NCBI GenBank assembly: GCA_002682825.1
Contig: NOKP01000035.1
Span: 310,001 to 374,000 of the forward strand
Direction: 5' to 3'
Source: Neonectria sp. B-13
Lineage: Eukaryota > Ascomycota > Sordariomycetes > Hypocreales > Nectriaceae
DNA: 64,000 nucleotides
Positions 10,606 through 20,669 of the stretch are shown piece after piece. Positions within the stretch are counted from its first letter, which is position 1; every line of letters begins with the position of its first letter. A model generated the notes under the pieces. It was not told the DNA's origin. It saw nothing but the letters and a program-made list of their open reading frames with translations, and did no database searches. Made by a program: the position numbers and the translations under genes.

Positions 10606-12345
10606 ATGCCTTTACTTCACTATCTCCTCGGGGCCGTCGCCTCTGCGGCAGCCGTACGTGCCGCCACTCTAAGTGACATCTGCTCGAAAAGTTATGCCAA
10701 GTCCGCCCTTCCAGCCGATGACTTCATACCCGGAATCACCATCGACCCTTCTTCGATTCAAACGATGCTGGTCTCCAACGCCAGCTTCCAGTCCGAATGG
10801 TACCCTACGGCCAGCGCTGACTACTGCAACCTCACCTTGGCGTATTCGCACGATGGCATCTCCGGTGATGTCGTCCACGTCTCGTACTGGCTCCCTGCAC
10901 CCGACATGTTCCAGAATCGATACGTCTCTACTGGTGGTGGTGGTCTCGCCATCAACTCCGGCAGCCAGTATATTCCCTCGGGTCTGATTGTCGGTGCCGT
11001 CTCAGGCATCACTGACGGAGGGTTTGGTGACTTCGACACCCAGTGGGATGAAGTGTTCCTCCTCGCCAATGGCACGGTCAACTGGCAATCAGTCTACATG
11101 TTTGGCTACCAGGCCCATCACGAGCTTGCACTACTTGGCAAGCAGTTGGCAAAGAACTTGTACAATGTCTCAGACAACTCCAAGCTCTATTCATACTATC
11201 AAGGCTGTTCCGAGGGCGGTCGCGAAGGCTGGAGTCAAGTACAGCGCTTCGCTGATCAATTCGATGGCGCTGCCATTGGCGCCCCGGCTTTCCGATACGG
11301 CCAACAACAGGTCAACCATCTACTTGGCAATGTGATAGAGGAGACCCTGAACTACTTTCCTCCCACTTGCGAGCTAGACACCATCTTGAACTTGACTATC
11401 GCTGCTTGCGACGGTCTGGATGGCAGGGTTGACGGCATCGTTTCGCGGTCAGATCTATGCAAGCTACACTTCGATTTTAACAGCACAATCGGAACAGAAT
11501 ACTCCTGCGCTGCATCTGGCTCTCAAAGCTCTGGTGCTCTGAGAGCTCGCCAATTTACTCAACCGAGTACGCCAGCTCAGGCTGGAACCGTGTCGGCTGA
11601 GGGCGCCGCGGTAGCCAAACAATTCTTTGACGGCCTTCACGACTCTGACGGCCGCCGTGTTTATATCAACTATCAGCCTGGTTCAACATTCTCGGACGCC
11701 ACCACTGCGTATGACGAAGACTCTGACTCCTGGGGCCTGAGCATCAGCGGCCTCGGTGGGGAGTGGGTTGCACGCTACCTCCAACTTCAGGACACGAGTA
11801 CGCTCGCCAGCCTCGATAACGTAACGTACGATACGCTCAAGGAGTGGATGATTTACGGCATGAACAAGTACGCCGATTCCCTTCAGACTACGCATCCCGA
11901 CCTAAGCAGCTTCCAAGCTGCTGGCGGCAAAGTGATTCACGTCCACGGCGAACAAGATGACTCTATCCCGACGGGCTCATCGGTACACTACTACGACTCT
12001 GTCCGCAATGTCATGTTTCCCCGCTTGAGCTACAACGAGAGCGTTGCCGCCGTGGACGACTTCTACAGACTGTACCTCGTCCCCGGGGGGGCTCACTGCG
12101 GAAGCAACTCTCACCAGGACGGCGGCGGCTGGCCACAGACTACCTTGCAGACCGTTATCGAATGGGTTGAGAATGGTGCTGCTCCCGAGACGCTCAACGG
12201 AACTGATAAGATTGATACTATCTGCCGCTGGCCTCTCCGACCGCTGTGGTCTGGAAATGGTACCGACTTCAAGTGTGTTTACCATCAAGAGTCAATTGAT
12301 AGCTGGACTTACGACTTTGATGCTTATAACATGCCTTTGTACTAA
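10606..12345 (+). CDS. Secreted tannase/feruloyl esterase family hydrolase
   Basis: Intronless 579-residue secreted esterase that should cleave ester bonds of plant phenolics such as gallates or feruloylated polysaccharides outside the cell. Residues 1-19 (MPLLHYLLGAVASAAAVRA) are a signal peptide. The nucleophile is Ser202 in GCSEGG, the acid is Asp451 or Asp452 in HGEQDDSIP, and the base is His497 in GGAHCG. Cys201 next to the serine and Cys498 next to the histidine form the CS-D-HC pattern known from this family, where a disulfide links catalytic Ser and His. RARQF near residue 310 resembles a Kex2 maturation site, as in fungal tannases. Many N-X-S/T sites are present. A Zn2Cys6 regulator lies just upstream. 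The choice between tannase and feruloyl esterase activity cannot be made here. Confidence 0.93.
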   Translation: MPLLHYLLGAVASAAAVRAATLSDICSKSYAKSALPADDFIPGITIDPSSIQTMLVSNASFQSEWYPTASADYCNLTLAYSHDGISGDVVHVSYWLPAPDMFQNRYVSTGGGGLAINSGSQYIPSGLIVGAVSGITDGGFGDFDTQWDEVFLLANGTVNWQSVYMFGYQAHHELALLGKQLAKNLYNVSDNSKLYSYYQGCSEGGREGWSQVQRFADQFDGAAIGAPAFRYGQQQVNHLLGNVIEETLNYFPPTCELDTILNLTIAACDGLDGRVDGIVSRSDLCKLHFDFNSTIGTEYSCAASGSQSSGALRARQFTQPSTPAQAGTVSAEGAAVAKQFFDGLHDSDGRRVYINYQPGSTFSDATTAYDEDSDSWGLSISGLGGEWVARYLQLQDTSTLASLDNVTYDTLKEWMIYGMNKYADSLQTTHPDLSSFQAAGGKVIHVHGEQDDSIPTGSSVHYYDSVRNVMFPRLSYNESVAAVDDFYRLYLVPGGAHCGSNSHQDGGGWPQTTLQTVIEWVENGAAPETLNGTDKIDTICRWPLRPLWSGNGTDFKCVYHQESIDSWTYDFDAYNMPLY

Positions 12346-13275
12346 ACACTACTGTTCACATACTTGCATTTTACCATCTAGCTTAGACATATGATTCTGA
12401 ACCTCAATTTACCTTGACACTTTTATCCCATCGAGTCCTAATTCCCTTGATGACATGAGCGTACTCAATGACAAACAATGCTAAAGTTCCTTGTCTGCCG
12501 ACCAGGACTAGCGGTGTGCCGATTACTAGGCTGATGGGAATTCTCACGCATGACAGCCATGTAACTGCCGCAAAGTCAGGCGGTCACGGTGGACGATGTG
12601 GCCACCATTCAGTTACAATTTGGATGTGATTGCTAGAGCAGTTGCTGAAGCCGACACTCTCGACAAGGAGAGCGAAAACCCGAATTCGTGGGTCACTACA
12701 TGGCACCCTATTCATGTGTAAGGACGACCTTAAAACTGTCTTTATATAAAAAGATATGCATTACACATAGCAGAAGGTCGATGTTACCTTTGGCCCCCAT
12801 CGATAGCCAGTTTCTCGGTGACTGAAGGGCAGGTCGTGATTACAAGAGCATGTTTGCTTACTCGTCTTTCTGACACAAATGCCTGTAGCTCCAGAAGTAG
12901 TAGTCGACTGGTCTAGTCGGCCTCATTGACACCGCTTCGACATTGTAAATGTTGTTCTGCACATTTGAAGTGTGAATACGTGTTTATCTTGTCACGACAC
13001 CTAGTGGATATAATGCTACTGATCGCGGCTAGTTTGTCAAATTGCTGGGTTTCAGTTTCCAAGGTCAAGCTCCCAATATTCCAGCGTGAAGTGTATCTGG
13101 GGTGGGTTCCACCGCCAAGACCGAGTGGGGATCAGAGGGAATCAACGTAGACTCTCTCACTGGCACCGTGAGTAATAGACAGCATATGAGGCCTATCTCG
13201 ATTGGGATTCCTGTCTTGGCCACGTTTGAGAAGATGGTTTTGGAGGTGCCATCATCGTAACTATTTTCTAGCTCT
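12346..13275. other. Intergenic between convergent genes, nothing supported
   Basis: About 0.9 kb holding the 3' flanks of the esterase (plus) and the small secreted protein (minus). A 98-codon minus-strand frame continues past 13275 in another phase, but I could not join it by any legal splice pair without a stop, so it is left out. Confidence 0.4.
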
Positions 13276-13894
13276 CTAAAATAGTTTGATACCTGGCATA
13301 TTATAGCTATCCCATCCATCCTCATACTCATATCCCGCAGCTTCACCGGCTCTCTTCGCAAGACTTCTCACCGGGCATACATCCGAAGTCGTTGTAGCAG
13401 TCGTGGTCGGTGTCGCTAGCGTCGTGATGGCAGGAGTTACACCCGCCCGAGAACAGGCGCTATAGTATGCAGAAGGCGAGTCGCAGTATGTGGCGTACGA
13501 CGGGACAACGGTCGGAGTGACCGTGGTGGCAGTAGGCCCCACTCCGGGTGTGTCCGCGGCACGAGCAGCAATATCTTTGAGTGACCGTCTCTTAACGGGC
13601 ATGCCAGTGGGAATTCGGACGACAACTGTGCCGGTATGGGAGGTTTCGGTACTAGAGGAGAGTTAGACGTGCCGTGCAAGCTTATTCCTGATCGAAAAGT
13701 GCTACTTACACCGTGTATGGGCTGACAGTAATGGTGTTGAGAACTTTGCAGTCGGCAAGACGACTGCTAAGGGGAGGCTCGCCAGCTCTGCCGTCAACGC
13801 CTCGCTGGCATCTGTCCTTTGCGGGACATGACTTATCCGCCGCGACAGCAGACAGGTAAATCGCAGGTAAAAGGAACAGTGCAGACAGCTTCAT
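13276..13894 (-). CDS. Small secreted protein with Kex2-type sites, unknown function
   Basis: Two exons, 13894-13710 and 13651-13276, with a 58-bp GT-AG intron, give 186 residues. Residues 1-19 (MKLSALFLLPAIYLSAVAA) are a signal peptide; a short cysteine-containing region (KSCPAKDRCQRG) follows. The middle is Thr/Pro/Val rich with two further cysteines near YCDSPSAYYSACSR. Dibasic sites occur at PVKRRS and SLAKRAG; cleavage at the latter would release a 24-residue acidic, aromatic C-terminal peptide that begins AGEAAGYEYEDGW. The architecture resembles fungal small secreted proteins or effector-like proteins. No tandem peptide copies and no neighbouring UstY-type genes are seen, so a ribosomal peptide precursor is only a weak alternative. 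Confidence 0.65.
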
Positions 13895-14706
13895 ATTGAT
13901 TGAAGGGCAACAAATATTCAGTAAATCTTGTCAGAATGCCACAGCGACGAGAACAAGTGGTGAACTTCGGGTCGGAGAGTAGTTTCGTTTGGTGGAACGC
14001 GTCTCCTTTATTATGCATTCTCCTAATCTAAGATTGCAAGCAACCGTTGGCCAAGTTGGTGAGAGGCTTGATGATAGCGCGTGGCGGACGGAAGAAAATC
14101 AATAGTGTGTTGTCTAGCGCACTTCTAGCCAGGCTAGTGCGTCTTTGGAGATCGGGTCGTATGTTGGCTTCCTGGGGGTTTTCAAGATGAGAGGAAGTCA
14201 CTGAGTTCTTTGGACTATGACTGTGGAAGTAATGGAGTCCGGTCTTCTTCTGGCTGTATGAAATTCTATATCACAGTTAATGAGCGAGTAGAATGGATGG
14301 ATCTATGGCTTTTTGCGCAATCGTAGTTACGATCAGGGGAGAAAAGCAGTTGACATTTTCGTAGCGTATTTGTTATTGAGGCTAGTGGCGGTAGAAACGC
14401 CATTGGCTGGTCCAATTCTAGCCTCTTATGAGCTAGCTCCAACCGAGCAGGAGCCCCCAAACCAAACAGGAGCTATGAGATCATGACAGGACGGGACCGA
14501 AATATCTTCGTCGATAAATTAGAGCGTTGAGCAGGCGCTTGAATTATAAGGCTGAGGTGTCAGAAAGAAGTAACACGCTACACACGAATTAACTGGTCTA
14601 GCCATCGGCGTTCACTGGCCCAGTACCTTTTGCCCTAGTCCTATATAACCCATACAACATAATATCAGTTCCAATCACCTCTCTACATATTCTCCCAGTC
14701 GCTATC
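13895..14706. other. Intergenic, no gene supported
   Basis: Upstream flank of the small secreted protein and of the pseudogene at 14707. A TATAACCC stretch near 14643 could be the old promoter of that pseudogene. No other structure was noticed. Confidence 0.4.
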
Positions 14707-15126
14707 ATGTCAAGCTCCATTACCCAGTCGGAGTTTATATCCCTCTACACGCCTTAATTCAACGAGCATTTTTACTAGAAACTTATTCCTGTCGCCGATA
14801 TAAGTACGGCCCCTCCTACAAATTGACGAGTGGTGGTGGTAACAGATGAAATCTTCCTCGGCGCACCCGTGGACCTGTAGCTCCAGTATCGCTCACTCGC
14901 TCACATCGAGAACGACAAGCCTATCGTGTATGAGGTGCGGGGGTTAGCTGGGGATTTCGTTACTGAAATTCATCACCTGGGCTGTGCTGCTGGTACGGAG
15001 ACGGAAGAGGTGGCGATGGGCTTGGAACCTATGATGAGTAATGACTATTTGCGTCTGGGACAGGACATGGAGCACCTAATTATGAGTGCCGCTGATTCTC
15101 TCGCTATTCTTGATCTCTTTAAGTAA
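14707..15126 (+). pseudogene. Small pseudogene with four in-frame stop codons
   Basis: One reading frame runs from ATG at 14707 (MSSSITQSEFISLYTP) to TAA ending at 15126, 139 sense codons plus the terminal stop if the internal stops are ignored. The internal stops are TAA at 14755-14757, TAG at 14776-14778, TGA at 14824-14826 and TAG at 14878-14880. Each can be derived from CAA, CAG or CGA by a single C-to-T change, the pattern left by RIP. Downstream the frame is open for 82 codons with normal-looking protein (VYEVRGLAGDFVTEIHHL). I do not recognise the family. The alternative is a chance frame; the sustained phase and uniform stop type argue against that. Confidence 0.5.
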
Positions 15127-15632
15127 TCTACTATATGTCCATACTCGTGGAGCTCGAGTTCTACAGCGATTATTCAAGCAAGTAACAAGTTATTCACAAA
15201 AGAGCGGCAGTTCTCTCTCAATGCATGGCCATTCATCACCGAGAAAACGCAAGCTACCTAGCCTCTGCCTATCATAAGCAAACAGACGCTAGAAAGAATC
15301 CAGGGCTCCATATCCAAGAATATTCCACTCTAGGCTTTTGTCAGATTCCGACTCAATTCGACCAGATGTCGAATGCGTCCAGTCATCTATATGCTAAGGG
15401 GACATAGTAAGTGAGTTTGTGTGCTTCAGATTTCCACGTGAATGTCTAAAATTCAGTCGACAAAGTCACGCTATGAATGATTTATAGTAGGATGGATCCT
15501 GTCCCTAGAGATACAAAGTTCATGCCAACAGGCATAGCCATGGTGCTTTTCTCAAATCCAAGCATATCTAATGCTCTACATAATATGCAACAATCCAAGA
15601 TGACGCCCACACCCCCAAAGAGGGCTTTGGAT
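15127..15632. other. Intergenic, no gene supported
   Basis: About 0.5 kb between the pseudogene and the convergent GH16 gene. Only short frames without resemblance are present. Confidence 0.4.
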
Positions 15633-16475
15633 TTAAGCAGTGTTGTAGTACATCTCGATCTTCTTAATCTTGAAGACAGCATCTTTGGCCGGGGGTCCAG
15701 CGCTCCAGCCCTTGTCTCCATTAGACCAGTTGTTCCAGACCCAGGGACCAGACTGATTGGGGACGTCCTTGGTGGTTTGCCACAGCTTGACGCCGTCGAC
15801 GTAAAACTGGACCAAACCCGCCGTCCAGTCGATACGGTATTCGTGCTCGGTGGTCGTCGGGTTCGAGGGCGGAGTGACAGCCTTGGATGTGCTCTTGCCA
15901 TCGCCGTTTGCGTCCTGGTTCGTAAACCAGAGCTTGCGCGTGCCTGCATTGGACTCTGAGTTCTTGTCGGAGAGCCATTCGATGTCCGTCTCCTGGGTGT
16001 CAGACTTGTAGAGGAACATGCCTGGCAGTGTCAATATGTAACTTCAAGTTGATTGAGACAGTGGTATGCGCTTACCATTGCAAACGCCAGCGGGCTCGGT
16101 CAGGATAGCGACAGTTCGAATACTGGCGTGCTTGATGTTCTGGATGTCGGTAACAATCTCTCCGCTTTTGTATGGCATCGCGGTCTGGCCTCCGTTGACG
16201 AGAAGCTCGACGTAGCCATTGCGGACCTTGACGTTTGCCGGGAGGAAGCTATGAGTGCTACCCGCCTTGTAGTTGCTTGCAGACAGTCCTTTAGGCAGAC
16301 TGCTTCCAGTGAAGGTGTAGACTGCCTTTTTCGAGAACGTGGTGGCACGATCGACAAGATATTTGCCATCCTCGAACGTTGGTTCTGGGGAACGCTTCAT
16401 GACACTCGGCTGCGGCGTGGCCACAGCCAGGCCAACGGCCGTCAATGCGACGGACAAGTAAGAAACAAGATGCAT
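15633..16475 (-). CDS. Secreted GH16-type glucanase/transglycosylase-like protein
   Basis: Glycoside hydrolase family 16 (concanavalin-like fold), expected to act on beta-1,3/1,4-glucans outside the cell or in the wall. Exons 16475-16076 and 16021-15633 join through a 54-bp GT-AG intron to 262 residues. Residues 1-19 form a signal peptide and VMKRSPEP suggests a Kex2 propeptide site. The catalytic signature ExDxE is present as ETDIEW with Glu144, Asp146 and Glu148. It is followed by the usual HEYRIDWTAGLVQFYVDG strand (about residues 190-207) and the C-terminal strand KIKKIEMYYNTA. The protein is close to the lower size limit of the family and has no binding module. TATATA at 16539-16544 lies 64 bp upstream of the start. 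Confidence 0.88.
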
Positions 16476-16538
16476 GGTAAGCGATGTACAGTAGAATACT
16501 GGTGGTTTCTTTCTATTCCCAAGAGAGGTGAAGCTACA

Positions 16539-16544
16539 TATATA
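16539..16544 (-). promoter_or_regulatory. Putative TATA box of the GH16 gene
   Basis: TATATA read on the minus strand, 64 bp upstream of the ATG at 16475 and the only such box nearby. Confidence 0.35.
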
Positions 16545-16827
16545 CGCGTTAGTGTCGTCTTGTTTCAGAGGATAAAGTTCCCCGTCTTTGAGTGGTCTGA
16601 TGACTAGACCATGTTGACAGGAATGCCACTGTCAGGGCTTAGACAGTGGCGCCCATCCGTCCAAAGTCTAGACTCGGCACTCCGGGCATTCCTCAGGGGC
16701 CCATGATCCACAGCTAATACGCCACGAGGCATGTTAGCGCTTATTATCGTGAGAAATCCTTTTTTTCTTCTACTACGTAGGCTCCGGCTTTATGCTCAGC
16801 CACACCATCTCAGACAACTCATAAGAG

Positions 16828-17145
16828 CTACAGCGTGATGATGGCCCGTTCAGGCCAGCCACAACCCTGGTCTGAAACAAAAGGAGACATGACCTCAACC
16901 ACTGTCCAATTTTGTGAGTGGGATGCATTAGCGGCACCCTGAAACGCCTCATTGGAAGGATTCAAAAGGATGGAGGAATTGGTCATTAACCAAAAAGGGT
17001 GAGCAACAACGTTACAGAGCTCTTTGGAAGCACGCCAAACTCTCTGGGATACTACGCCGTAGACCCGAACTCCGTCTTGACATGAGCCGCCTTCCGACAG
17101 TAGCCAAGAGTCCATGACCTGAATCTGCGTCTCAATCGGGTTCAT
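16828..17145 (-). CDS. Hypothetical ORF, possibly the last exon of an undetected gene
   Basis: A 105-residue frame begins at ATG 17145 (MNPIETQIQVMDSWLL) and ends with TAG at 16828-16830. The same frame is open upstream to 17220, immediately after a TAG that could be a splice acceptor, and the translation there (TEDDESAARIAIW) also looks like protein. No family is recognised and no upstream exon could be found. It may be the terminal exon of a gene, a relic, or chance. Confidence 0.25.
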   Translation of the reverse strand: MNPIETQIQVMDSWLLSEGGSCQDGVRVYGVVSQRVWRASKELCNVVAHPFWLMTNSSILLNPSNEAFQGAANASHSQNWTVVEVMSPFVSDQGCGWPERAIITL

Positions 17146-18992
17146 CACTGCCCTGCCTTCCAACCGGCCAGACTCGATCAACCAAATAGCAATCCGTGCA
17201 GCGCTCTCATCGTCCTCCGTCTACCGTATTACAACGGTGCTTCTATCATGGCCCTCAATGGAAACATCCCTTCCGCAACACACGTAACACCATGCACCGA
17301 TCGCTTTGAATTATCTTGATTTTGACTTCTTTCGGTGTTTTCTTCACAGCTAGATATCGTGGAGGCGCGTTGTTTTCATGATAAACTAGATGCATCCAAG
17401 ACCAGACTGGCACTGTGGTTGAGGCCTTTCTGCAACAAAAGAGTGCCTGAACGCAATCTGCTATGCTTACATACTATCCAAACGAAATGCCGAGTTCCAA
17501 TAGTTTCAGGGCAATTTATGTGTCTACAGCCGTCTCACGGTAGTCATTATGGCATGCCACTACGAAATGAGCATCGTCCTTAATAGCAATTCGTTTGCAA
17601 ACCACATATAGAGATGATTTCTATATCTTCCAGGCCCTCGAGAACCATAGATACTGCCCGTAAGCTAGTAAAGTCCGAGTTCAGCTAGTGGTGTGGGATA
17701 TCCTGAATCTGGATCAGAGCGAATACGCGCCCGAGGGCTGCGCAGGGTAGTGCATCCGGCTACAACCCATGGTAGGCAAACAAATGGTTTCAGGGGCTCA
17801 TTTTATGGTCCTCGGAAGCTCCTTGTGGAGTAGCGTTACCACAAACCTTCGGGCACCAGACATGATCGCCGACCGAACCATGGATGATCATATCTCCATA
17901 TCAGGGGTTGTGCCTGTTTCACAGAATCCTACAGATCGGACAGGGGAGTTTTCTGCATAAGTTTCCGCATGTGTTTGTTTCTTGGTACGTGCGGCTTCAA
18001 GGTGATCCAGCTGGGACTCTGTATTCACATGCCAGCCTCTGACCTTTTATCACGCCGTGTGAGCTGTTGCGATGTGTCAAATCTTTCTGTACATATTCTG
18101 CTTTCACAATTATACATTTTAGCTCGTGAGATATGGCCGATGAAGGTCCTGTCACCAATTTTAGGGTACTACGAGCAGTAATGCGATGGTATGTTAATTG
18201 GGAGTGCATACATACCTCATCTCCAAGGTGCTGGTTTGTCAAATTAGATTAGCTTGTTCTCACCGGCTACCACCAAGTCTTACACAGCGAATAATTAGCG
18301 ACATTCCATTTTGTTTTCAGTAGGTTGCCTCGGACTTCCCACATTATTTGTGTGCTGACGAACTCGATCACGCTATTTCATGACCAAAGGATTTCCAGTC
18401 TCATATAAACGCGTTAGTCACAGAAGTTTTAAGAAGTCGCTCACCAGGTCAGCAATTCGCTGATTCTTCAGGCTACCCAACTATCAGGGCCCTAACTTTG
18501 TAAGCAACATATTAGCTACAGTGATCGACAAAGACACGTATAGAATAGCCCAGCCCTCAAGAACACAAGTTTAGGCCGCCTATGGAATAGGGTAGACCAG
18601 AGACGTAAAGGAGAAATGGTCACAACAAAGATGAACGATAGCTAAACAGTGCTCGGCTTCAAATTTGACTGTCAGCTGACCTTCTAATAAAGCAGTTCTG
18701 TTTTAAGCTACGTTACCGCTGCTATTCTCACAAATAGTTCCGCAGGCTGAGTTGTCCCAATTGCAGGAAGAATAGCGGCAGGTGCTAACTTGATGTTCTT
18801 TCGCAGAAACAACCATATCATCATAGATTGTGGAGTAGGTGAGCAGGATATACGTTTTACTCGTTAATCTAATGCCCTTCTTTGCTACTATGGGTTTGTA
18901 CTTTCATGTCTAGGGTCATTCCCCTGACTTGGGCCTACATCGCAGGTAACATATTCAAAGTATCGTAAGCAGCAGAATACTTTTTCTAACTT
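17146..18992. other. Intergenic, no gene supported
   Basis: Almost 1.9 kb with normal composition and only short frames on both strands. Nothing resembles an RNA gene, transposon end or conserved domain. Confidence 0.45.
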
Positions 18993-20669
18993 CTAAATAA
19001 TCGGGTTATAGAATCTCATGCGATGTTCCGGATCCCACTTCTTCTTTAATTGCCTTAGCTTCTCCAATCTCCATTGCTCCCATCCGTATATAGCCTCGAG
19101 GGACTCGATGCCGTGCGCATAATTCACATACGCACGCAATCGCTCTGGCTCCTCGCTTGCCTCTAACAGGTGCTGCCTCATTCTCTCGCCGTGCTCTTGA
19201 GCGACTGCATCGAGAGACGCGTTAGGCTTGTACATGATATAGGACGTGACTAGGATCTCGTCGTCGCGATGCGGAAAGGCTGAAGTCTTTTCGTCTACGG
19301 CTTTGACACCGTGGGTCGAATAGCCCTCGAGCAAGAAGAATGATCCAGCAAGCTCAGGAACGCGATTGGATGTCTCGGTAATCTCGTCAAAAACCTTTCG
19401 GATGGCAGGCAAATTGTATGTTTTGAGACCGATGGGATACCGAAGACCCGTTAGGCCCTTGGCACATCCGACGCTGTCATCACTCATCAGGGTCAGTGCA
19501 GCCAAGTCTGGCATAGGGACTGCACCCGCATCGACGTTGAGAGGACCGATATCGTGCAAGGGCTTTGCGTATATTCGGGCCTCGTCGATAGGGCCATCAT
19601 AGATAACTGCGTACCAAATGACGGGCTGCGGTGTCATTAGCTCAATAGTTTCTCAGATTCGTAGCGCACAAGATCGCAAGACCTACTTGTTTGGGATCGA
19701 TTTCTGGAATATTGACAATGTACATCCAATGCGTAAGCTCTGGAGGCTGGGTTTTCATCATCTTATTCGTCAACTCTAGAACTTGCTCGAGCCTGTTGCC
19801 ATGAAAGATGAAAATCTCATAAGACCACTTTGGAGTCTTGACGTCGTAAATGCGATATTTCCACTCGGTGACAATGCCGAAATTGTGCCCAGCTCCCCGC
19901 AAAGCCCAGAAAAGATCGGGATTCTCGTCTTCGGACGCTGTTACAGCTTCGCCGTCGGGAAGAACAACTCGTGCTGAGACAACTTGGTCTGACGCCAGGC
20001 CGTATTGCCCTTGCAGCCAGCCGTGACCTCCACCAAGGACTGGGGCTGAGACACCAACACATTCGCAAATGCCGGTTACTGTACGATGATGAGATGACAG
20101 CCGTAGTCTAGACGCTTTGGTCAACTTACCGGTCTGTTTTCCGGCCGCCCATAAACGGTTGACCACTTTCTTCACACTCGCGCCTCCACCAATTGTCGCC
20201 GTCTTCCCATCATCGGCTACATCAACTTCGTCTCTTCCGCGGAGATCAATCATGATCACGTTCTTCGCAAGACTCAAAGCTTCAGTCGCGCCGTGGCCGC
20301 CGGATCGAGCGAGGAAGGGCAATCCATGATCGTTTGCGTATCGAACCTGTAAGCCCAACGGTTATCCAAGTTCAACAAAGGCCATGCACCGAGTCGTCTT
20401 ACAGTCTCTTGGACATCACTCTCAGTGAATGCGTTAACCACTACTCCCACATCTGGCGCATGCCAGTCTCGCCATCGGCTGACGTAGCCGCCAAAGGAGG
20501 GCTCGCCTGGAAGCACGATGGACGCCTGGGCAGATAACTTCGCTGAAAGTTCTGGCCAGGACACCGGATCCTGAGCGGCCAAGAAACCGAGACAAAGATG
20601 GCTCAAAATCTTTTGGGGCGAGGACGTCCTGTTCAGCGCCCACGCCAGGCCGGCGACAATGACTTCCAT
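18993..20669 (-). CDS. Berberine-bridge-type FAD-linked oxidoreductase
   Basis: FAD-dependent oxidoreductase with an N-terminal PCMH-type FAD-binding domain and a C-terminal BBE domain; fungal members often oxidise alcohols or secondary metabolites. Exons 20669-20403, 20346-20130, 20078-19687 and 19625-18993 total 1509 bases, 502 residues, all with GT-AG introns. His107 in LARSGGHG and Cys166 in TGICECVG occupy the positions used for bicovalent FAD attachment, and GGGHGWLQGQYG follows. The last residues YVNYAHGIESLEAIYGWEQWR and DPEHRMRFYNPI are the BBE motif. The start at 20669 is the only ATG in phase near the expected N-terminus; no clear signal peptide is seen. Its substrate is unknown and no biosynthetic core enzyme is adjacent. 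Confidence 0.9.

Noticed and set aside
13065..13361. Extension of the small secreted protein into a 98-codon downstream minus-strand frame
   Set aside because: No donor/acceptor pair keeps the phase without a stop; the direct frame ends cleanly at 13276.
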